NCBI GenBank assembly: GCA_018873245.2
Contig: JAEMBT020000008.1
Location: 11,135,172-11,199,171 of the forward strand
Length of the DNA stretch: 64,000 bases
Source of the DNA: Archegozetes longisetosus
Lineage: Eukaryota; Arthropoda; Arachnida; Sarcoptiformes; Trhypochthoniidae
Reading direction: 5' to 3'
Shown here: one piece after another, positions 11,014 through 20,578 of the stretch
Layout of the letters: each line of letters starts with the position of its first letter
Position numbering within the stretch: the stretch's first letter is position 1
The notes under the pieces: model-generated
Seen by the model: the letters and a program-made list of their open reading frames with translations, nothing else
Databases searched by the model: none
What the model was told of the DNA's origin: nothing
Translations under genes and position numbers: made by a program

Positions 11014-11804
11014 CTAAGGTTTTGAGTCTTTTGATTCAATAAAATTGATGTATGCAGAAAGAAAATAAGAACTAAATATTTTATTACATTTGAATTCAAA
11101 GAAAAACTTATCAATGGGATGACTAACAGAGAGTACTTACATATTACTAAAATACTTGAAGTAGTTCTGAACTTTGGGTCAAAAAAATGTTGGAAAAAGG
11201 ACAGATTATTTAGTCAGAGACATGAGTGGCAGATAGAAACCATTTTTTGTTAAAAAAAACAGTCTGAGATATTAATTCAATTTGTATATAATTTACAAGA
11301 TTTAATAAAATAAAATTTTATGTAAACTGAATCCCAATCCAAGTTCTTTTTGTGAATGGATTTAGTTATTGTTATTTGAGTGAAATTAATTGTTATTAAG
11401 CTGTAACCTTAATTAAGACTATAGCTTTTAATAGCTATAATTGAATCGTGTTGACGTTGGACACAGAGCAGGGGGTACGGAAACAAATTAAGCATAGTTC
11501 TCCATCGTTGGCACGGATCAAAATTAACAAAAAATTAGACATTTTTAACGATTTGCACACTTAAGACAACACTCGGCCAGTCCTAAGACAACTCTATATT
11601 TATTATCTTATGATTTATTTATTCTCTATTAATTGATTAGTGAAACCAAAAAATCTTAGGTGTGTCTTAGGATCAGATATGGGATCGATTTTTATCCTAA
11701 GATATGTCATAAACCAATTATCCTATCTTAGAATAAGAAAGTTTTGTGAAATCAAAAAATCATAAATTCATGACTTAAGATAAATCTCAGTCCTAGGATC
11801 TTTT

Positions 11805-13227
11805 GTGAAACCCTCTGCTGATATCGTTATTTCTCGTCGGAAATACTTAAGACAAAAAAAGGAGTTAATGACTAGTTGCCCAAACTCTAAGTTTGTTTTT
11901 ATTGATGAGACATTTGTACATAAAAACATAACACAAAATACGTTACTTATATGTGAAGATGAATCACCCCCTCTTAACATTCCTATTCGGAATGGTTTTA
12001 GATTAATAATAGTTAAAGCCGGTTCAAAAGATGGTTCGATCAAAAATGCACAATACAATACTTATGACCAGAGTCGAGACTTTCCAGACTAAAAAATTGA
12101 CAAATTACGGACTAAATGCTAATAAATTCCTGTAAATTCCGGAAAATTCCGGCAAATTTACTTAAATAATAGAAAATATACATTCACTTTTAGAGAATAG
12201 AATAGAAATGAATGAAGAGACGCTCAAATGAAAGAAAAGTACTGAATAAACTAATACTAAATTAGTTATGAACCTATTTGTAAACTTAAGGCTACTTATT
12301 TCTTAAAATGTGTTTGGACTAACCATATCTGACAATAAATATTTCAACCCTAAGACTTAAATACATATGAAGTCATTAAAAGTATTTTTCCAGATTAAAA
12401 TTGAAAATTCGGAATTCTGCAGAGATATTAAAGATTCCGGATTTTTCCGGAGCGGAGAAATTGAAAATTTTCTTAATATTAGTTAGTTGATGTTTCTTAA
12501 GTCTTTTTTCATTCGATTTGTGTGTATTAAAAAATTCCGGACGATCCGGAAAGTCTCGACTCTGCTTATGACGATTATCATAATGAAATGAACAGTTGCC
12601 TTTGAAAAGTGGATTCTGGAACAAATTTTGCCCAATTTGGACCCTATATCTATCATATTTTTGGACAATGCATCATATCATAGCAGGCAATTAAATAAGC
12701 CTCCAAATTAGTCGAACACAAAAACTGAAATTAAAATTTGGTTAGAAAGTAATAATATTGAATATCCAGCAAATGCTTTGAAATTAGAATTATTATCACT
12801 CGTTAGTCAAAATATTACAAGTAAGAGATAAGTAGTTAATGAACTATCAAGTGATACAGGACACACCGCTTTGCGGTTACCACCATATCATTGCGAATTT
12901 AATCCGATTGAACTAGTTTGGGCTCAAGTTAAAAAGTTTATTTCAAAACATAACGTTAATCTTTCAAGTAATGGATTGCAACAATTAATTTTGAATGCAT
13001 TTGAGACAATAACTCCTGAGTTTTGTCAACTCCTGAGAGTTGAACATTGTGATAAAATTGAGACTGAATACTGGGAAAGGAATGGACTTGTTGACATTCA
13101 AGTGGAAAACCTAGTCATTGATTTTGAAGACAGTAGTGATGATGAATCTGATGTTGAAATTTCATTTAATGAACATTCAACTGTATTAAATACTAGTATT
13201 AATTTACTAGATCACAATTATTGTTAA
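11805..13227 (+). pseudogene. Tc1/mariner-superfamily transposase fragment, split by a MITE
   Basis: Truncated DDE_3-type transposase. Before the insertion it reads ISRRKYLRQKK and FVFIDETFVHKN (first Asp). After the MITE (12069-12564) the same frame resumes with FEKWILEQILPNLDP, FLDNASYHSRQL (second Asp), and then LPPYHCEFNPIELVWAQVKK (catalytic Glu in NPIE) in the clean frame 12871-13227. The C-terminus is acidic (EDSSDDESDVE). The N-terminal helix-turn-helix is missing. Besides the MITE there is a frame change near 12600 and a stop near 12828, so it is dead. Confidence 0.82.
12061..12572. mobile_element. hAT-type MITE with perfect TIRs and 8-bp duplication
   Basis: Element 12069-12564 (496 bp). 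It begins CAGAGTCGAGACTTTCC and ends with the exact reverse complement (17-bp perfect inverted repeats). It is flanked by a perfect direct duplication CTTATGAC at 12061-12068 and 12565-12572. An 8-bp duplication with CAGAG ends is diagnostic of hAT. It lies inside the transposase at 11805-13227. Element plus one duplication is 504 bp, a multiple of three, so removing it restores the host frame across the junction. Perfect ends suggest a recent insertion. Confidence 0.95.
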
Positions 13228-14024
13228 TCTCGACGTTTTACTGTATGATATTTATTTCAAACCAATTCTGTGATTTTAAGGCGTGGCCTATAGAGAAGTC
13301 TCGTAATATTGATAATAGAACAATTTCTGTGCATGTAAAACAGAAAAGTGGGCATAACTAAGGTAATGCTAATTGTAGGAGGGTAAGACCTTGTGGGCGT
13401 AACGTATATGAGTTAAGGATTAAAACCCGCCCATAGCCAAGCTCCTAGTATGCCATTTTGAATTTTTCAGAATACTTAGCAGAACCTCGTGAGACTGCCC
13501 CAATCAGCTCTACTCATCATACCGGTCGCCCCCATATAGGGATCGACCACCTCATATTTTGCGCCAGATTTGGCCACCTCAACCATATTTAGGAGTATAG
13601 AATGTTGAAAAATCGAGTCTCTCAACTTTGTTAATGATTGTACAAATCATATTTTTCAAAAGTAACTGATCAATAGAAAAGCACATACAAATCTTTCAAC
13701 TTTTTTGTAATTTTTCGTTGTTTTATGCGACATATTCACATAAAAGTGGTTGATTTTAATTTCAAAAGATTTTGTGTTTACTAATCCATGAAACTGATTC
13801 TGACCTAACTTGTGATAGAAGCCCTCAGGAAAATCGAATCAAAATAAATTTGAACGATTATGCCACCTAATAAGTCTTTAACCCAAGATAGATGAAATGG
13901 GTAGAATTCGATTTCTTTCGATTCAAATGTTTTAATTATAAGAAAACTTATTTAAAATTAAATTTTTCAGATATGTTGAACTGGGGGAGCTGAGTTAGAT
14001 GATTTTTAAGATGATCATATTGTA
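13228..14024. other. non-coding repeat-like stretch
   Basis: No coding frame. A G+C-richer patch near 13380-13580 (for example ACCGGTCGCCCCCATATAGG) stands out from its AT-rich surroundings and is probably part of an unclassified repeat. Confidence 0.35.
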
Positions 14025-14916
14025 CAATTGAAGGCGTTAGTCGAAGAGTAACCCTTCTCTAACGCTTAGAAAATTATAAGGACTCAAGAAAAGTCTAAGA
14101 AAAACTTCAAGTTTTTAGATCAAAAATTGAATGATTATTAATCAAATTTGTTCAGGACGCTTATCTCTGAACTTTCTATTATAGGCATGTTTTTCTAAAA
14201 TAAATACTGAAGAAAAATTTTATTTACCTGAACCGATACGAGAATTTCTATCTCTATATATTCAGAATGTGATATCCCATTAAAATTACTCAAAACTGAT
14301 TTTGATACTAATAAACTTGAAAATTATTTGAATGAATTGTATTTAGCTTATGATGAAGTTTTGCCGATTTCACATGACAAACTTTTAGATATTCAAAAGC
14401 TTATGAAACACATGTCTAAATCTGATTCTAAATTTTATGAAACTTTATATTCTTTAAAAACAGCGTATATTTCTAAAACACAAGAATTTTTTCACGAAAC
14501 TTTTGAAAAATCTAATAAAAAGTCAGTAAAATCCGACAATAAATCAAATAAAAGAATTTCAATAAATCATCAATCTTTAATCATCTTTAACTTACGTAAA
14601 TATCGAATAAAGTGAATTGTAGAATTTTTCTATAGATAAAAACTTCATTTTTTTGTTCTAAGAATGAAATTTATGTTTAATGTAACGTGTTTTGATTTAA
14701 CTTATAACAAGTGAGTTAAGCCAACATTTTTGGAACATTATTTCACCAATGAATCATTAGTTTAAAAAATATTTTGTGATAAGTTTTAATATTGAATTGA
14801 GGGATATATTACAAATGATTTGGTTATTTATTAGAAGGAAAATTTAAAATTAGTTAAGCCCTTTAACGGCTTTTGTAAAGGAGCAGAGGCTACTCTTCGA
14901 CTAAAGCCTTCAATTG
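14025..14916. mobile_element. TIR element with a small open frame
   Basis: About 0.9 kb bounded by 29-bp imperfect inverted repeats: CAATTGAAGGCGTTAGTCGA at 14025 and its near complement ending at 14916. The frame 14328-14615 (95 residues, Lys/Ser-rich, no recognised domain) extends in frame upstream to about 14275 without a start codon, so it may be the remnant of an element protein. No target duplication was resolved. Confidence 0.6.
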
Positions 14917-14997
14917 GCTATAAGTCAAGAAACGATGATAAATTTGTTTATAAGTTTATTATATCCTATTATAAATATTTGAGCTGCATATAATGTA

Positions 14998-15563
14998 CCG
15001 TCGACAGATAGAAGTTCTGCATTTATCACTTCTAAAAAGATGTAGAAGCGCTGATAAACTTTAGAGCGAGACAACCCATTGAGATTTGTGTTAAGTATAT
15101 TGAGATTAATCTATAAATGCGTTCTTAATAACCAGTTTAGAACTTTTCAATAATAAATTTGAGTCATGTTAACGAAAAAATTTAACAAAATACTATGAGT
15201 CGAAGAGTTTTCAACAGTTAAAAATAACACGTTTCTATTATGAAAATTTTTTGTCATTCCTTTAAAAACGTGTTATCAATTAGATTTTAAAATGGCAAAT
15301 CCGATACTAAAATCATTTGAATGAGTCATAATTTGGTATTTCATTAAAATTATTTAATAGGTCTGATCAGTATTTTGGTTCTATGATTTTGGTTATTATT
15401 ACAAATATTAAATTGACTTTTGCTATGAACGACACTAAGATACTGATCACGTTTATCAAGGACTAACTTATCATTATTTGAATTTATGTATCGTCCCTTT
15501 TATCTTATCCAAACGCATCAGGGATTAATACGGGATCAATGCACAACTTTTATCTGTCGACTG
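14998..15563. mobile_element. Tc1/mariner-like MITE (TA duplication)
   Basis: 566-bp element with ends CCGTCGACAGATAGAAGTT on the left and the complement of CAGTCGACAGATAAAAGTT on the right, bounded by TA at 14996-14997 and 15564-15565. It has no coding capacity. It lies 81 bp from the TIR element ending at 14916. Confidence 0.7.
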
Positions 15564-16038
15564 TATTATATCTAAGGTAATTGTCTGAACAAAATTGATA
15601 GAAATATACTTATGTTTAAAGCATGAATAGGAAGTAATAGACCGTATCGCAAGATCTCTATAGTATTGACTAATTCAAAATTGAATAAATCTTTAAAAAA
15701 CCTTAGTTACCAACGAATTGAATCAATAGATAAGCTTTAACATAAGCCAAATTAACAGTTCATGAAGTATACTTTCTTTCAAGCCATAAACAAAAATTAT
15801 CGTCTCATCATTTCAATTGAGAAGTAACGATCCATTTTTGAGTTATTGACCAAAATGATATTCATTATCACTATTAGTATTTTAAGAGTTATAGTACAGT
15901 CGATTATTTCTTATTCATGCTTACACATAAATATATATCTATAAATTTTTTTAGACAATTATCTTAGGCATAGTACATGATTCAAAATTTTTAAAAATGT
16001 GTAATAAAGATTTTACAATTTTAATAAGATAATAATGT

Positions 16039-16403
16039 TAGGGTGTTCCATTCAAAGTGACACAGGCTTGTGGCGGTGTGTCTTGGATGCTACAGGGTGG
16101 AATTGGCCGCCATTTCGGATTTGTATTTGCTGATTCTTGATTTGTGAAACGAGTCAAATTAACTTTTTCAGATCAATTATGGACAGACAAGAGTTGCCCA
16201 ACTATGTTAATGATTATGAGCAACGAAGTCTCATTAAAAACAGAATTGACTAACTCCTTTCTTTCCACAATTGATCCGAAAAAGCTTATTTGTTTCATAG
16301 GACGAGAATTGGTGAATACAAGTCCGGGATGGCGATCAGATCTATTTTGCGGTTTCCAGGGTACGCCGCTGTATGTCTGTGTCACTTTGAACGGAATGCC
16401 CTA
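16039..16403. mobile_element. TIR element (MITE)
   Basis: 365 bp. The left end begins TAGGGTGTTCCATTCAAAGT and the right end is the complement of TAGGGCATTCCGTTCAAAGT; the similarity extends through GACACAG. The TAGGG ends resemble those of the hAT-type MITE at 6574, but I see no clean 8-bp duplication. The open frame 16144-16404 runs out through the right TIR and is not taken as a gene. Confidence 0.7.
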
Positions 16404-16922
16404 ATATATTATGGCGTTAACAATCAATAAAACTTTTGATGAAATATTCAATCTCTGTAAAAAGTCAATATTATATCTAAATCAAAATTATAAAATATAA
16501 TCAATATATAAAATTTTGATAATATTATTTTTCGATTTCATCGATTACAAAATTTATCGCCATTAATTTTAAAGTCTATTTAGTTATGAATAAATTTTTA
16601 ACCGCAAGTATTATTATGACAAATGAATAGAGCTGATATTCTTAGAAGTTGTTTCTTGCAGCTTATCTCTATATTTGGCTCGTATCTGACAACTCTGGTC
16701 ACGGCCAAAATTTGTTCTATTTTACTGTTAATGCAATAATTCAATTGTTTTGCTGAAATCTCAAATTTTCTACTGTTATTCCAAAAACATCAAACTTCTA
16801 GTTTGTTAACCGGAAAGATAATGAAAGGATTATTTTATTAAAGGTTTAGTATTTTCAGAGTAATGCTTACAGATAAAGCTTTGAATTCTTTTCATTGCAA
16901 AGATTTTAATTTGGATTATTTC

Positions 16923-17367
16923 TTACTAGGGAAGGGTGCGATCTGAGGAAGTTAGATAAAGATATTTTTGATTTGGCACTGATTTATACGACCATTAGAT
17001 TGAACAAAACTTGAAAATTCGTGCTTATGAGCTCTCGTTTGTCTACAATCGGTAATATAAAATGTAATCCTTAGCATTGCTTTGTACAGCAGTAATGTAT
17101 ACTGTAATGCCTTTGCCTTATGCCATACAAAGTTGGTTTCACTGTTCAGTTTAATACTTGTCAATGCGTTCAATTCATATGCGTAGCAGTATACATTGCT
17201 GCCATACAAAGCAATGCTAAGGATTGCATTTTAAATTACCGATTGTGGACAAACGAGAGCTCATAAGCACGAATTTTCAAGTTTTGATCAACCTGATTGT
17301 CGGATAAATTAATGTCAAATCAAAAATGTCTTTATCTAACTTCTTCAGATAGCACCCTCCCTAGTAA
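16923..17367. mobile_element. long-TIR foldback MITE
   Basis: 445-bp near-palindrome. The left arm starts TTACTAGGGAAGGGTGC and the right arm ends with the complement of TTACTAGGGAGGGTGC. The arms, about 170 bp each, share blocks such as GAGCTCTCGTTTGTC / GACAAACGAGAGCTC and CCTTAGCATTGCTTTGTA / TACAAAGCAATGCTAAGG. A transcript could fold into a long hairpin. Confidence 0.8.
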
Positions 17368-17787
17368 GTGAGAATCCTATGTAAGACTGATTAGTTTTGA
17401 TCATTCAATTATTAAAGTTTATTCTTAAAGCCTTAAGCCCTTTTCATTTTATCAATTTTTGAATCTCTCTGTTTTCCACGAGTGCTAAAACTCAAGTTCA
17501 TAAGAAGAATATCATGGTTTTTAATCTACTCTGCCTATTGAAAGAATTTTTGTATAATTTCTTAACGGAAACCAAAATTTCTGATTGAGTTCTTCATTAT
17601 ATATTTTTAAAGAATTAAGAACTCAAAAATTTGATAAGTATATGAGCTTCTATGAGAATATTTTTATAGCTTACTTTGTTTTGTGCACAAACGCAAATGC
17701 AAGTTCATGGATTGCATTTGTGATAACGTATTTTGTTTGTTGAAACGCGAAAATAATAGCTACATAGATTGCTCTGAGAAGAGAACC

Positions 17788-18147
17788 ACAATAAGAGATG
17801 CACCCAAGTCTGTTGGCGTAGTGGTCAAAACACTGACAGAGCAACCCTTGGGGAGCGGGTTCGAATCCCACTGTGGCGTACTGCTTCCTTCTACCCAGGT
17901 AACACTGGGCTGGGAGGGAAGAGAAGGCTAAGGGGGATCTTCGACGACCGCGGTCCCAAACCGAGGGACGTAACTCGGTAGAGTCTGGTCTCTGAGACCA
18001 CCAGACGACAGATTGGGAGGGCTCAGGTGTGTCCTCTTAAAACTGTGACACTATCCTCGCTGCGATACCACTGAGTAAAAGCGGCGACCCCTGGCCTTAG
18101 TTGTGGGCTGTGCAGGGGGAAACAACAACAGAAACAATAAGAGATGC
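17788..18147 (+). mobile_element. tRNA-derived SINE with 14-bp target duplication
   Basis: SINE body 17802-18133. Its 5' part is tRNA-like, with an A box TGGCGTAGTGG (17814-17824) and a B box GGTTCGAATCC (17858-17868) at pol III spacing. A non-tRNA body follows, ending in a CAACAACAGAAAC-like tail. The insertion is flanked by the direct repeat ACAATAAGAGATGC at 17788-17801 and 18134-18147, the mark of LINE-mediated retroposition. The two boxes are intact, so pol III transcription remains possible. The acceptor stem does not pair, so this is not a functional tRNA. Confidence 0.88.
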
Positions 18148-20578
18148 GAAAGAAGAGAAACTCAAGGGTTCTAAATATTTTTAAAGAATCATATAAATCT
18201 TAGTATATATACAGTAGAGTGAAAGAGATCGCAATATTCAGGCTGATTCAAACTTCTAGTGAAGACTATAGTGCAAGTATTGTATGTATCGGATTATATG
18301 TAGAAAAAAATGATAGTTATAGACTTTAACATCTGTAAGGCTTCATATTTACTCAAACTGAGCACGAACTATAAGCTTTTAATTCCCATAATTACTAAAA
18401 CCTAATTGATTTCAAAGTATTTAAGCAAACAAACTCTTAACTCGCAATTAAATAAGATAAATAAAAGTTTCAAAACAAACTTGGTTTAAGTAGATTCGAA
18501 CTTGATTTGATGCACTAATAACTTTTACTTACTATTTCGAAAGATCAAAATCGTCCAACGATAGCTTTGAAGAAAATTTTAAGCATTTGTACTTTTAAGT
18601 GAATGAACCTCTGAATGAAAGATAAAACTTTTGAAACCACTCAGTGATTGGAAATGTGAATAAACAAATTTTGGTTGATATAAGTAATAACAAAGATAAA
18701 AATAAAGCAAATCTTAAACACAGTCAGGAATCTCCACCAGCAAACGCATCAAATTTTGTTTCAATGGTAGAATCATGATATCACAAATTAATCTCGGCTT
18801 TAATGACTAAAAATTTTAAAATAATTTAATTTCAAGGTCTGATCCAAAAACTAATTGACAGTTAGTCGAGCCATCAATCACGTGACTACAATCTTGAACA
18901 CTAAGTGTCTCTTCAGTACAGAATATCTCGTTTGCATCGAGTCAAGCATTGTTATCATAACAACCAAAATATACACATTCATTACCAATTGAAAGCACTT
19001 CATTAACAATAAGCCGACCTTTTGCTTTGAAACTTCTAATTTACCTCCAATCAGAGCTGCAAAGACTACAACTTAAATTGGATCTCAAATTGAGACTTAG
19101 TATGAGTTAGAATGTGAGTTCAAGCTCTCATGAAGCAACGATACCTACAATGTCCGCATAATAGGCTGAAAATTTCAAAAATCTTTGTGAAAAATCTTCA
19201 AATATTGTTGAATTGGCAAATAGATAAGCCCTACACAAACATAAATCAATTGCTAAAACAGAAAAGTAAAGAATATATTGTTATATTAAAACAAAGTATT
19301 TTAATCCGTTTTATGAACTTTTTATTTGTTATGACTATAAAAATTATGTTTAGTTCGTTTTAATTGAAAAAGTAAATTCTTAGTCTGGATTAATTAATAA
19401 AGGAAATAAATTATGAAAATCTAATATTCGAATGCTTAAACGTCCCTTTTTAGGAATAAAATTCTAAAAATTATAGCTCAAAAATATTCTTAACATCTTT
19501 TTATTAATTAGTCAGATAAGTATAAAAGAGAGAGAGTAATAGAGTAGAAATATAAGTGAGAGAGCTTAGACTCTGAGTGACATATTTAAATCTTTGTGTA
19601 TTATCATTCATTCTATATATTAATAAAGCTTGTTAAGTCTAAGAGTTATTTCGCTATATGAAAATCCACTCTCACAATATTGATAAGAGATTTAGTAATG
19701 ACTATGAGTTTAACAGGAGCCGAAATTTTACGAAAAGGTGAAGCACTTACCACTAAGACACAATGTGTTTGATAACATCAGACGGGAAAAAAACCTTCAT
19801 AACCGAAATGAAAAAATTGAAAAACTTAAAAACCTTTAGTCTCAATATAATTTTAATTTTTTGTGGTTAATGGGTTTCAACTAGACACTCTTGTAGTTGT
19901 TGCGCTCATTGTTAGTAATGTTTGGCTTTTTACTGTATATCTTTGATTTAAGACTGTTTTTCGTAAATTTTTTATACATTTAAACAATTTTATCTTCGCA
20001 GAATCACAAGCGCCCAGTGTTAAGATCTCTAAAGCTGTGAAGTAGGTAAACTCTTAAGTTTTATTTGGAATGTATAGAATTCGTCATCGAGGCAATTAAC
20101 ATTATTAAGCATGCTAATTGTTTTAAACTAAAAATAGACTAACTTTTTAGTACTTTGGATTATTTAAACGTTGGCTTTTACGATTTATTTAATTTACTTT
20201 AAATAAACAATTTCTAGCTTAAGTATAAAAACTCTGGGAAACTCACACCCGTCAATACTATTGTGCAAACAGTACTTTTATCAATTAAAATCATTATTAG
20301 TTTTAGAAATAAATTTAATACTTGTTCAAAATATGTTTTTCTCACGGATAAGTCTATGTGCGTAAATGAGAGCTTTATGAGTTTTAGTCAAACGCTTATC
20401 TCTTAAAAATACCTTTCAATCATAAATTTCTAATTAAGGGATAAGAATGGTTAAAAAAGTAATGATAAGTCCTTATCCTTTAGTCTAAATCAACTTAGAT
20501 AAATCTTCAAAATTATAATCTGCGTATAAGTTATAGTGCTTTGCTTTGAATTTATTTTAGGATAGTATCTGAACAAAA
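18148..20578. other. intergenic, AT-rich
   Basis: No coding frame with recognisable content and no defined repeat. It forms the upstream region of the lyase gene at 20579. Confidence 0.4.

Larger units (their letters stand above)
8870..11820. mobile_element. PIF/Harbinger transposon, approximate extent
   Basis: The element contains the Myb/SANT gene (9133-9800) and the transposase (10026-11013) in convergent orientation. Both flanks, about 8900-9020 and about 11590-11820, carry repeated CCTAGGA, TCCTAAGA and TCTTAGG motifs and TTTCACAAAA or its complement. This fits subterminal repeats of one element. I could not find a clean 3-bp TWA target duplication, so the ends are approximate. The right end appears to abut a truncated Tc1/mariner transposase. 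Confidence 0.5.

Noticed and set aside
16144..16404. 86-residue protein gene
   Set aside because: The frame runs through the right TIR of a MITE and has no recognisable domain.
17802..17880. Functional tRNA gene
   Set aside because: A and B boxes are present, but the acceptor stem does not pair and the sequence continues into a SINE body with a tail and target duplication.
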